DNA of 64,000 bases from Hsuehochloa calcarea (Eukaryota > Streptophyta > Magnoliopsida > Poales > Poaceae): positions 25,167,282 to 25,231,281 of the forward strand of contig CM070615.1 in NCBI GenBank assembly GCA_036346395.1, read 5' to 3'. Positions 11,140 through 22,059 of the stretch are shown piece by piece; position 1 is the first letter of the stretch, and each line of letters starts with the position of its first letter. Position numbers and translations under genes: made by a program. The notes beneath the pieces are model-generated. The model was not told the DNA's origin and ran no database searches. It saw only the letters and a program-made list of their open reading frames with translations.

Positions 11140-12214
11140 TGTTGGAAATGTGGACAACATTTTTAATTCCATATTTGATTATAAGGTAAAGATCACAGAT
11201 AACTAGAGATACATAAATCGATACTAACAGTAGGCAACTCATTGCACTTCTAAACATACTCAACAATACGATTACAGTAGAAAAAACTGGTCGTATGATC
11301 AACTTACAATCGGGTGTGATGAAGAACAGGGAGCAGTGCAGACTTGATGCAGTACAGATTGTAGATATCGCGGTGAAGCGAGTAGTCGTGGGATGCAGTG
11401 CAGAGAGCGGTCGTGCAGATGCGTTGTCCAGAAACCTTATTGCTGCCTTGTACAGGTGAACTCTACGATAATGGTTCGGAGATATCCGCTCACCCTCCTT
11501 CCCAGTGCATGCCGAGGAGAAGGGACGACTTGGTTATATAGCTTAATTCCTCAGCACAGTTGATCAGAGAGGAAGATCGAAAAAGGAATGAATTGATCTT
11601 CATGATTTGGACGTCTCCAGATCATTTTAAGGTCAAGTCAATTACTCTCTAGTAACTGAATAATAAAGTTCATATTAAACTACTGGTAATTGCTAATTCA
11701 AAACCAATTAATAGTAATTAATCAGTGTTTTATCAGATCCTGACTACACACTAATCTACAACTTCGATCACTTGTCTACAGCCTCGACCAGTGTATTGCG
11801 ACCACACTGGTCTATGGATCCGACCAGATTATTTCGACCATACTGGTCTATACCTTCGACCACAATGGTCTATAGCTTCGACCAGATTATTTCGACCATA
11901 CTGGTCTAGGCCTTCGACCACATTAGTCTATGCCTTCGACTAGATTATTTTGACCATACTAGTTCATGCCTTCTACCACACTAGTCTAAGGCTTCGACCA
12001 ACCAGGTCTAAGACTCCTGGTCTGAAACTTCGACCACCCTAGTTTAAGACTTCGACCACACTAGTCTAAAACTTCTAGTCTAAGACTTCGACCACCATGG
12101 TCTAAGATTTCGATCACACTGGTCTAAGACTTCGACCACCCTGATATAAGATTTTAAATACTTTAAAATTTTAGGAATGAATGAGCTTTTACATATATGT
12201 GCCCAATTCCAACA
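11140..12214 (-). repeat. copia 5' LTR
   Basis: Same 8-bp inverted termini as its partner. It retains a minus-strand TATA-like CTATATAACC at 11533-11542, placing the expected RNA start near 11505. It has about 50 extra bases near 11670-11722 relative to the other LTR. U3 contains a second copy of the GACCA/TGGTC array. Confidence 0.88.
11765..12150. repeat. Tandem GACCA...TGGTC array (5' LTR copy)
   Basis: This is the counterpart of the array at 6225-6600, with the same unit and unit order but point differences. It lies upstream of the TATA-like box in the element's orientation, so in U3. Confidence 0.8.
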
Positions 12215-12224
12215 ATTGTTTGGG

Positions 12225-12575
12225 CCCAAGGACCAACGGCGCATGACGAAGAAGAAGTAGGATCAAGAGGCGAGCTGCAGCACTCGCTAGCCGCCATCAT
12301 TAGTTAATTAGTTATTCGTTTGTTTCCTTCAAATCAGCAGCGCTAGATTATGTTGGTTAGGATAAGATCAGTTTGTTAGCAGCTTTGTTAAGAGACCGAC
12401 TCATCCTATAAGATGGGCAGCCTCATGGTCATTTGGCGGCAAGCAAGAACAATAAAATAAGCCTTGTCTCATCCAAGTCTTCGCCCTCTTCTACCGTCTG
12501 CCTTTCATCCCAATCAAGCCGACGCCCCCTGCTGTCTTCCCAGCGGCGTTTACCCGGTAATGATAAGGATCATTA
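12225..12575 (+). repeat. 3' LTR of the old nested retroelement
   Basis: Direct-orientation partner of 4779-5125, abutting the copia insertion with only about ten bases between. Substitutions and small indels separate the two copies. Confidence 0.6.
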
Positions 12576-13963
12576 CACCCCCCCTCTCTCTCACACGTTG
12601 TTTGTCACGGACCTTAGTTCATAATAGGGTAAATACTGCCATGAAGAAAGCTATGCGATGTCAATTTGGTGGGATGAGAGATTAGACTATAGACTAGGGT
12701 GATAGAACCTTGAGAGGGAGACTAGATTAATTCATCTTCCTTGCTTCATTGATAATGCATACATGCTCCCTTTTTTATAGGGATAACTCGATTTGAGCTA
12801 TAAGAAATAATATCTATTTATAAGGAAACATATCTCTAATAGATGGAATATATCTCTAAGGAAGTAAATCCAACTAGAAAGGAAACTAACTATTCTTATC
12901 TCTATTTCCCAACTACTAATGCACCCACGAGCCTGGCATAAACAGTAATTCCTGTACGTGACATTGTTGTTTTATGCATGATCTGTTAATCTTTTATCAC
13001 GTACATAATGCATAAAAAATATCTCTAATGGATGGAATTTGATGCCTTTTAGGTCCATGAAAAAAACTTCAGTTTGGATGTGAAAGTTAATCTTTCTGTG
13101 ACTTATGACATGAACAAAATATTTACTTTAATTTAAGATGTTGGTAGGTCTTTTACATCGTCAATGTCCTATTGTTGTGGAGATTTTGATTTAGGCACAG
13201 TTTTACTTTTTCAGAGAAGACGTTAGCTTGCTGCAATCTTAGTGCCGAGTCCACTAGCATATTCAGTGAAGTAAATAAGTTGGTAGGTGCTGAAAATGAC
13301 AAGGGCTAACTTTACCTGCAAGCAGAAGCTCACGCTGCTGGCGTCAGGATAAGAAATACTGGTAATGGTTGTCTGACCAACCAAGTCTCTTTAAGTTAAT
13401 TAAGAACAAATGAAATTTCAGCATCATATCCACCATGCCATAAACCAGTGAATTGTGTGGTACACCTCCTTTCTTCTCCTTTCATTCCCTATAATTTCCA
13501 GTGAAGTTTTATGTCTTCTAATTTTCTCGTTTCTTTTCTTTGCCAGTAATAGTTGTCCAGCCTTTCTGTCTTGCTATTTATTTTGGCAGGAGATATCTTC
13601 TTGGAGCATGTAATATGTGTACACAATGTTCTGTTGTCTCAGTTGAAAAATGTTTGCTTACTTCGCTTGCAAGAAAATTACTCATGCTGCTTTAATGAAG
13701 CACTTCAAAAGTAAAGGGAGGAGTTAAGACTTTTGATCGATGGGCTACACATCATCGTGGCCAATTTTTCACCAACATTTTTTTTATTCCATGATAAGCT
13801 GCTATAAAAGAACACAGGATTCACTGTCTTATAAAACCATCATAGAAATTAGAGAAATAGTTTTATCTGCACAAGAAAAGGTGGATGGGGATCAAGAAAT
13901 TATCTCCACTGTATATAACCATGGTGCTTTTGGTCATATGCTTTCTCATTCATGTATCAAGTA
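12576..13963. other. Intergenic DNA upstream of the PSY-like gene
   Basis: 12640-12940 has a TATA-like TTTTTTATAGGG and the look of a decayed copia LTR, but no partner was found. 13060-13960 is AT-rich, unique-looking and presumably holds the promoter and 5' UTR of the peptide gene. No other gene was recognised. Confidence 0.35.
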
Positions 13964-14630
13964 ATGAACCTCTCCATGGTAATCTTCTTAAGCTCTATTC
14001 TCTTCCATATTGGATACGGATCCTATTCTCTTGATGTTAACTATGGAGGTCTGTTTTACCATGAAATAGGCCAAAGAAAACTGCAGAAAAGTAAAGCAAC
14101 TCTGACCTCAGATGCAACAACTCAGGTAATTTGGTTTCTATGTTGTTGCTACTTGCATCAAGCTTAAGATGCCTTTTGTCATTAACTTCACTTTGTAACC
14201 TGTACATACAATTCATCCCGGTCTCTCAATTCTCAATGCAAGAGTCATAATCATGTGATTTCGGAGATCATTTGTATACCAGATTGGTGATTTTGGAGAT
14301 CATATATGCACCAGATTAGTGATTCGGGAGATCATATCATGTGATCGAAAGGGAAATCTTATAGAAGGCTGACTAAAATTTGAAGTACGGTACTATTTAT
14401 TATGTATATGAAGATCAAGAAGACTATCCACATACACATACAAAATTGTGTATCTTTTCATACTATTTTCTTTGAAGTACACCACTGACTTGAAATTTTT
14501 GGAAAAACAGATTATCCATGTTGATGAAATGGAATTCGTTCACACTGGAAGTATGGGATTTGAGTTCAACGACTACCCTGGTTCTGGCGCAAACAACCGC
14601 CATACACCACACACTGAGGGCACCAGATGA
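13964..14630 (+). CDS. PSY/RaxX-like sulfated signalling peptide precursor (two exons, predicted)
   Basis: The proposed gene joins 13964-14125 and 14511-14630, giving 93 residues. The intron has CAG/GTAATT at the donor and AAAAACAG at the acceptor, and phase 0 joins the frames. Residues 1-20 (MNLSMVIFLSSILFHIGYGS) form a signal peptide. A basic stretch (GQRKLQKSK) follows, and the C-terminus reads DYPGSGANNRHTP at residues 75-87. The plant PSY hormones and the bacterial mimic RaxX share the pattern Asp-Tyr, then Ala-Asn, a basic residue, His, and a final Pro; all are present here. The Tyr has acidic neighbours (EFNDY), as expected for tyrosylprotein sulfotransferase. Length and layout fit PSY precursors, which signal through leucine-rich-repeat receptor kinases to promote growth. 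The start codon and the intron are my prediction. A CLE peptide was considered but its prolines are absent. Confidence 0.68.
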
Positions 14631-15315
14631 AACGAAGAACAGCTAAACCAGATCTACTTTAGGGATCAGCGTTCTAAATTGTAATTATCCTCGGTAAACT
14701 TGTTCTGCCACTGATAAGCATATGAGAAATCGAGAGCTTAACAGATGACAGTGGAAGAGTGCCATGGTTGTAGCGGCATGCATATATCAAAATCATTTGA
14801 GATTTTTTTTTTGTGGTGCCGACATATCAGTGTGAAACAAGTAATAAACAAAGATGCACATACTTTCTGTGATTTATGGATCAATGATCTAGGATGTAAG
14901 GGGAAAAAAAGCCTTGTCAATTGATGTTGAGTCTTGGAATCTCGTGTGTGATCTTGTGAAACTCCTTGCTCCAGAACTTTTTGCATGAAGATTTACTTCT
15001 TGTTCCCACAAAGGCAAAACTAGTAGTCTAAAGATCATTTAACCGTTGCTATCTTTTCACAAAAATACGACAGTTGATCAGTGTAACTAGTTGTTAACTC
15101 TTTATAGCACAAGTTACTGGTGTACTAGTCCTGTATTTTGAGCTGCAGATTAGACCTAGAAACTTCACTTGGTTGTGTGGCTTTTCTTATAATTATCTAC
15201 TCTTTCTTTTTACCCGATGAGATCTAATTTAGGTAGGGAGATCAAAGTGCAAATAAAATGACTTGTTTTACATGCGCCACTGGAGATAAGTGTACCAAGA
15301 AAGAAGGGAGAGATT
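14631..15315. other. Downstream flank of the PSY-like gene
   Basis: AT-rich sequence probably containing the 3' UTR. No domain, repeat pair or RNA gene was seen. Confidence 0.35.
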
Positions 15316-18300
15316 GTAACATCCAAATTTTCTGAACTTTAAAAATCTTTTCAGTGGTTTAGCCTGGGGAAAATTCACCCAAGAGTTTTGTTTGAATTTT
15401 AAATAAAGCTTAATATGGAATTTCAGTATCAAAATAATTTAATATGATTAATGTTAACATGAATAATTCTCAAAACTATTTTATTTGGGTTCTATGTGCT
15501 TGGATATATTTTATAGAATTTTCTAGAATTTTTTCGAGTGCATTTGCTATTTTCAAATTGCTATTTGTATTTCCTGTAATTTCTAAAAAGAAAAACTAAA
15601 TTAAAATCTCAGAAATTGTCTTGGGCCAAATCTCCTTAAATCCGGGCATGTTTCGCGCTTTTGGCCCATTTCCCGTCTGCGCAGCCCGCTCGCGCCCGCC
15701 TCTCCTCCTGTGACTGACCAGTGGGCCCCACCGGGTCCTCCTCACACCATCGTCTCCGCGTGAGCCTCGCCCGCTGTCACCATTGTTGCTCTTGGAGCTT
15801 CGTCCAACAATGGCCGATTTGGCCTGGATTCTTCGCGTGGATCTCATCATCTAGAAGTTGTATCTCCTCACAATCGATTCTACTTCTTATCTCCTTCCAA
15901 ATCCCATTCAATTTCCTTATCTTGTCGGGTTTTCGAAAAGGACTCCGCCGCCTTTACACCATCACAGCCTCGCCCGTTCCCTATAAAAGGCCCCCTAGGA
16001 TCGCATTGTCTCCCTCAGCCCGAACCCCAACCCTCGCCATCTCTAGAACCCCAGCGCCGCCGTAATTTGAAGTTCTAGGGTTTCGTCCATATTTAGGGTT
16101 TTGCTCATTACACCGCTATCGCTGCTGCCTAGTCAATGTTGACTGCACCGCCAGGTCCACCGTTGCTTGGGCTACCTCGAGAACCCCTTCGCATCGTCGG
16201 AGTGATTTCTCAACAATAACCGGAGCTCTCCGTCGCTCAAAGCTCACCGTCGGCCGCCTCAATCGTCCACGACCACCTGTGAGTACACCAGTAGGTTCGC
16301 ATTAGTGTCCTCTACACACTGGTACCCTTCGCCACCGACGAGACACCATCGCGCGATGTTGTCACTGGAGTCCGAAAGCGTCACCGGAAAGATGACGTCA
16401 TCCGATGACGTGGCGTTCGCGTGTGCAGCCACATCAACATCCGTGCCTGCGTGTCATCCTGCGTGGCACTGCGTCAATGGCCACGTGCGCGCCTGCATGT
16501 CCAACAGATCCAAACTCTAAACCAAATTTCGTAGATCTGTTCTACTATAGACCAAGCCACTACCTTGTGGGCCATCTTGTCAGAACCACTGTTCCGTAGA
16601 CCAGTGAGCCCGTGGACCGAGTCTATAGACCTTGGGCCTACATGTCAATCTCTGTAGGATTTTCCTGGATTTATTTTTAATTCCAAAATTAGGGCTGATG
16701 TCATCTTGTGTCATATTCTGATTTTTCAATGGAAGAATAATCTGGAATATTCCAGAAATCCAAATTTGGTATTTCTTTCGGAATAGATATTCCAGAAGCC
16801 ATATACTCTTCATCCGAACTCCGATTGAGTCCATTCAAATTTCTAAATTCATCTAAATTCGAGCTCTATTTTTATGATATTTTTATAGTTTGTTTTACTC
16901 TCTATTTTTATTTATTTTATTCGTTTGCGAGTAGACGTTGATTCTTCAGAGAGTTTCAAGGAAGAATGAGTTCACTAAGACTAAGACCAGTACCAAGATA
17001 TATTCCAAGGCAAGTTATAACTTTAACTATGTTGAACCCAGTTTTTAAAATTACTTTGATTCAAATTATTGCATTCTGCTTTAAGTATTTATTTAAATAG
17101 GATTAGTTATACACACATTTGATATATCCACCTTGCCTATTATATCATCATGATCTTTTGTCACCCTAGCTTAGTTAAATATTAGTTGGTATTATCATAA
17201 CACCAACATAGATTGGTTAGATACAAATAGTCTGCTTACCCATGCAACGGGTCATTCATTGTCATCTGAGTTGCAAATATAAATTTGACTAAGTGACTAT
17301 GAAACCTGGTGTAAAACTGTGTGTTATGTGTTATTACTTTGTGACAGCATATGTTGCACTTAACCAACAAGGTGTGAAAAGATTTATGTGTTATTACTTT
17401 GTGACAGCATGTGTTGCACTTAACCAACAGGGTAGGAAAAGATTTAGACTGTGGCGAGTGGTGGAAACTGTGTGATATGGTAGAGTTTTGTGATTGGGAA
17501 ATGATAATCTTCGTAGCATAGTTAGAAATTGAAAGTCTCGCCTTGGTCAATTAAGGATTTAACTTCGTCCGCCATTGAACTTAGTCTTTTGTACAACCGC
17601 ATGCCTGATGGGACATGCCTAACTTAGTAAGTTATGGATTCTCGACATTGACTACTTAGGTTGTAGGTTAGGAGTTCAGTGACGGGCGAAGGTGTGGACT
17701 ACTATAAAAGTCACATTAATGATCGGTTCGCCATTTTCAGGTCCAACAATGTGGGTCGTACCAAAGCATTGTGTTAGGGTTGGTATGACGGTAAACCACA
17801 TCAGGAGTGTCAATTGTTGAGATGAAGTTTCTAAAAGGTTTTGTTGTGATCAGCTCTGATCCAGTTGATTGCATCTTGTGAGTAAAGTGTACAACCTCTG
17901 CAGAGTGTTAAATAATCTATTCGAATAGCCGCGTCTGTGGTCATGGACATGCACGGATATTTCACACGAGGGTTAGATTTTCATAAAACAAATGAGATAT
18001 GAGTTGTGTGATATAAGTCATATGGCTATGTAATTTGATTATGCTTTGTGTTCTTTGTGAAAACAACTCTTAAATTATTATTGTTTGTTTGTTTTAAGTT
18101 ATGTTTACAATATATTATTTGTATTCAATTACAAATATTGTTTTCTTACAAAATAACCACAGAAGTCATTCCTTTGGAATAAACCATCATCTATAAATTG
18201 CATTCTGTGGTATAACTTACGAGTACGGTTATGTACTCATGCTTGCTATAATCAATCAACAAAAGTGGAGGTATCTTCGCCTGCCTTCGATGAGGAGTTT

Positions 18301-18600
18301 TACGGAGGTGCTGATAGTTAAGTCTTGATCCCAGTCGGTTGCCTCTGGCGAATTGATGGGATTCCGTTGGAGTTTATTTGTTCCACTGCTTATTTAATTA
18401 TTGTTAGCCCTGCGAGGCTTAATAAATGTAAACTCGACCATGAGGTCAAAACCCTTATTTGTTATTTAAATTAATCATTTATACTATAATTCATCTTGTG
18501 CGGATCGATATTCATCTATGTTGATACTGTGTGCACTAGCGTGAGCCTAGACAAGTGCAAAATACACAAAGAGTCCATAATTGCATTTTTGGATCCCGAC
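15316..18600 (+). mobile_element. Solo LTR of the Tekay/Del-like gypsy family (about 3.3 kb)
   Basis: It begins TGTAACATCC and ends GGATCCCGAC; both ends and much of the interior match, in reverse complement, the LTRs of the element at 24279-40831 (for example CTTGGATATATTTTATAGAATTT near 15500 and ATTCGAATAGCC near 17923). No internal region or second LTR follows, so this is a solo LTR from recombination. It is clearly more diverged than the LTRs of that element. A target duplication is not certain: GAGAT precedes and GAGGA follows. Confidence 0.78.
15981..15988 (+). promoter_or_regulatory. TATA box of the solo LTR
   Basis: CTATAAAA lies between a GC-rich upstream block and a CT-rich leader, in the same relative place as the TATA-like boxes of the related LTRs. 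It is a candidate outward promoter. Confidence 0.55.
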
Positions 18601-19636
18601 GAGGATGAAAAGGGGCATTGATTCCATGACCAAGAAAAATTAGGTTGCTATAGCACTGCATGATGGTCATTGATTGTACACTTATTAGAATGAAATCATC
18701 GATATTTTCCTCCAATATTCGTGTTGGCAGATGTGACAACAAGAACACAAGACTAATCGCCGAGACATCGAAGAAAGAGTACTCAATATCTCCAGCTAGC
18801 TTAGATGCGACAATCCAGTATTTGTTGTCGTATTGCTAAGTGAAGTCGCGTCAGGCTTCCTCGTAACACATGACATATCATACGGGAGATTCCACCCAAC
18901 GAATTATTAGGATTTGTTTTCAATAGAATTCTATGCGGTCATAGGTTCTGTCATCCCCATAGCTTCTCCACTAATGTTAGAAAAGTGGTATCTTAAATCA
19001 ATGTTCACTAAGATGCTATTCTCTAGTCGAGCGACGAACCAACAAGTAATCATTGCCGCTAGATAAATAGGCTACATGGGCGAGTGGGGAGGGTGTCGCC
19101 TAGCGCTTAGGCGGCTTAGACGGCTACATTTTAGAACATTGTGTTGAATTGCACCATATAATCATCTCCAATAAAATATGTTATTAACTAGTTCGATAAC
19201 TATTAAATGAAAAATAACTTCAAGATTTTCCATAAAAATATTATATTTAATTTAAGCTATAACATTATTTATCGTCTATAAGATCATCTCCTAACAATTA
19301 GAATTCATTATAAAGTGTGAGAGAAAAAAAAAATTTAAAGTGTGGCTCACACATTCTCTTTCTCACTGTTGCGGATGAAACCTCTAAATGAGATTAAATT
19401 TCGTAAGTTGTCCGATATTTCACTGTAGGAATTCCTGATCAGATATGTGGAGCATGAATTACAGGATGCAACTCGCACTTCGATAAATAAATCTCACAGC
19501 CGTACACACTATAGTACACGAATAAGAGAAGAGATCAAACAAGATGAGCCCTCAAATTCAATAAATGAGATTAAACTTGTATAACAATCAAAGATACAAT
19601 CCGCCAAATGACCCATTTCATAATTTCAACTCCCTT
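18601..19636. other. Unassigned intergenic DNA
   Basis: No recognisable coding sequence or terminal repeat. Part of 19380-19636 together with 20394-20470 (which includes CTTTTATAGGCTAC) may be a decayed LTR into which the next element inserted. Confidence 0.3.
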
Positions 19637-20393
19637 TACAAAGGGGTTGAAAAAAAGCTCGAAACTCGCGAGCCAGCTCGGCTCGTTAAGGGCTCAGCTT
19701 GACTCGGCTCGAACTTGGTCCTTTAACGAGCCAAGACGAGCCGACAATTTAGCTCGTTTTCTTAACGAGCCGAGCCGAGCTGGCTCGCGAGTTGCCCGTT
19801 AACTCGTTTAGCTCGTTCACTCACCAGACGTCCAGAGTTCCAGGCCATCTCGGTTGACCACCAGGCAGCCCACAGGCCAGTTCCTAGCCCAGTCCACTGG
19901 CCACTGGGCTCAACGCAACCCTAACTCCGTAAGTCCTTCATCCCTAATGCTCGGTAGCTCGGGGCTTGTGCGCTTGGCCTTCCAGTTCCTTCCCTGTTTC
20001 ACCCGCCTCGCACCACCGCCCGCCTGCTTACATTAGTGGCTTCAAAATGAATGGTAGCTTTGCATGTAATACAGAGTGTCATATGTTTAATGGCTTCAGA
20101 ATGAATCAAGCATTCTGTTAGAGGCTTCAGAATGAATCAAGCATTTTCACATACTATAAGCGGGTTAATTGCATAACAGAGATGGTGCATGGTGGTGGTA
20201 GCATGATCGTTGATTAACAGAGATGGACTGCATGGATTTTTATTGATAACGAGCCTAACGAGTCGAGTTCGAGTTTTTAACGAGCCGAGCCGAGTCTGGT
20301 ATTTTGCTCGTTAACTTAACGAGCCGAACCGAACTAAGCTCGTTTTCTTAACGAGCCGAGCCGAATCAGCTCGTTATCCACCCCTACAAAGGG
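19637..20393. mobile_element. Non-autonomous DNA transposon with AACGAGC subterminal repeats (hAT-like)
   Basis: The interval is bounded by the direct repeat TACAAAGGG at 19637-19645 and 20385-20393. The ends are weakly inverted (GGTTGAAAAAAAGCTCG against GGGGTGGATAACGAGCTG). Both subterminal regions are packed with copies of AACGAGC, GAGCCGAGC and their complements, as expected of hAT-type transposase-binding repeats. The middle has no transposase. The left end seems to have lost a few bases, so the duplication length (8 for hAT, 9 for Mutator) is ambiguous. Confidence 0.6.
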
Positions 20394-20965
20394 CGCTGCC
20401 CCCACAGCCTTTTATAGGCTACACACATAAACTAAATGTAGACTCTGACACAAATTCCTAAACAACCGACAAGGACTCAAATTGCTAACAGACATAGATA
20501 GATTTGGTTCATAAAGAACCTCACAGAAACCAGCTCAAAGTATGAACGGGTTAGCTGTTGCAGGATTATAAGTCCTTTCTTGCGTGAGTTTTTCTTTGGT
20601 GGACCCATCCCATTCATGTAAATGATAGAATAGACCAAAATACGCTCAAATAGATGGCACCGATTCCATCTACTAGGCACAAGCAGATCGGAAACTCCAA
20701 GTTGACAAGATCTGTTATTTGAGATCCTTGCTTGTCTGTTAGAATCGTGTAGAACAAGAAATTCCTTTTGGCACACAATCAAAATCAAAGATATCATGAA
20801 TTTGAATCGAATTCATCACTTTTCTTGAGGCTGAATGCGTGCATTCATGCATGTACACGCAGGATCACGTTGTCCTCCTTCCACATTCCACACGCTGCTG
20901 CCCTGTTTGCAAGATGCGCATGCCTCTGTGAACAACAAAGGCTTCCATGAGTTGACACGGCTTTA
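20394..20965. other. Intergenic DNA between two DNA transposons
   Basis: No gene or repeat structure recognised beyond the possible LTR remnant at its start. Confidence 0.3.
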
Positions 20966-20973
20966 CCCGTATC

Positions 20974-21515
20974 TAGGGATGGCAATCGGGCGTGGCGGGT
21001 ACGGGTAGTGCTCGCCCATACCCGTACCCGCGATCCCGAATTCCCCTTACGGGTATACCCGCGAAGGACGACGGGCGAAAAACCTCGCCCATACCCGTCG
21101 CCCGCGGGCATACCCGTTTACCCGCAAATAATGCATCGCCGCCCGTGGGTACCTATCGTCCGTGTACATGCTCGTTACCCACGAGCAATGCATACATCAA
21201 GTTTATCATAATTCACACATCAATGGTGCATCACACATTCAACAACTAATAAAGTTCATCACAATTCACATATCATGTTAATCAAGTTTAACAAATAAAA
21301 TACAAATACAAATTGACATAGTTTCTTACACATGTGGGTAGATTACGGGTAATCGGGCGAAGCGGGTACGGGTGGAGCTTACCCATGCCCATACCCGATG
21401 GGTAAGGAATTGTGTCCGTTTTCATACCCGTGGGCAAAGAAAGACGCCCATACCCGCCTCCATTAGGGTATTCGCCCGCGGGCACACGGGTAATCGGGCA
21501 CAATTGCCATCCCTA
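20974..21515. mobile_element. hAT MITE with TAGGGATGGCAA termini
   Basis: The 542-bp element starts TAGGGATGGCAATCGGGC and ends GCACAATTGCCATCCCTA, an imperfect inverted terminus of the hAT type. It is flanked by CCCGTATC (20966-20973) and CCCGTCTC (21516-21523), an 8-bp target duplication with one mismatch. Subterminal regions repeat ACGGGTA/TACCCGT many times. There is no transposase, so it depends on an autonomous relative. Confidence 0.82.
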
Positions 21516-21571
21516 CCCGTCTCACCCATTATCTAAGTTCTTGTTCGGAGAAACTTAGCTCTCTTCATAAG

Positions 21572-21623
<52 letters not shown>
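21572..21623. repeat. (TA)n microsatellite
   Basis: About 26 uninterrupted TA units. A shorter TA run lies beyond the adjacent MITE (21875-21888), so the MITE probably inserted into one TA tract. Confidence 0.95.
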
Positions 21624-21627
<4 letters not shown>

Positions 21628-21874
21628 CTAGTGGTAATAGGTAATTCAGTGTTAAGGTGCTAATAACAATCTTGACCGTTGGAGGTGGGAGCATGCATGA
21701 TGTTTAATGAAGACGCATTAATGAAGGTGCATTGAAGGTGGGAGCATGCAAAGTGATTAAATGATTTAGAGGTGGGAGCCCACATTAATCTTGGTTGTTC
21801 AATTCATATCCAACGGTCAAGATTGGCATTAGCACCTTAGCACTGAATTACCTATTAGCACTAGATACGTTCCC
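21624..21874. mobile_element. MITE with about 57-bp terminal inverted repeats
   Basis: The left arm (GTATCTAGTGGTAATAGGTA, continuing to GATCTTGACCGTTGG-like sequence near 21680) is the inverted partner of the right arm ending at about 21870. Only about 130 bases lie between the arms. It interrupts a TA repeat. The superfamily was not determined. Confidence 0.7.
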
Positions 21875-22059
21875 ATATATATATATATGAAACGAGCTTA
21901 AACTTCCATTACAAAGTGGGCTTAAGCTTCTATAAAAAGCTTGAGAAGCTGCATCTTTGTTTGAAGGAGTTGAAGCTTCCGTATCTCAAATAACCTAGAA
22001 ATTTGAAATTTTTGAATTTTTTTTAATCTTTTGGTTTAAATTTGAAATATTTCTGTTGT

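Larger units (their letters stand above)
5659..12214 (-). mobile_element. Ty1/copia retrotransposon, degenerate, minus orientation
   Basis: Long direct repeats at 5659-6666 and 11140-12214 both start TGTTGGAA and end TTCCAACA. Between them, on the minus strand, lie gag, protease, integrase, reverse transcriptase and RNase H in that order, the Pseudoviridae (copia) order. A purine-rich tract (GGTGGGGGAT on the minus strand) abuts the 3' LTR at 6667-6676. Each domain is interrupted by stops or frameshifts, so this copy cannot make its own proteins. The flanks (TAAGT before 5659, ATTGT after 12214) do not match, so a target-site duplication is missing, which suggests a later rearrangement. It sits inside an older LTR element. 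Confidence 0.9.

Noticed and set aside
13740..13964. Upstream frame overlapping the PSY-like start, and an alternative ATG at 13921 that also gives a hydrophobic leader
   Set aside because: The 74-codon frame has no domain. The frame from 13921 stops before reaching the conserved peptide unless another intron is assumed, while the start at 13964 reaches it with one intron and a proper signal peptide.
15596..16599. Several overlapping frames in the GC-rich part of the solo LTR
   Set aside because: Same composition effect; they sit around the LTR promoter, with no recognisable domain.
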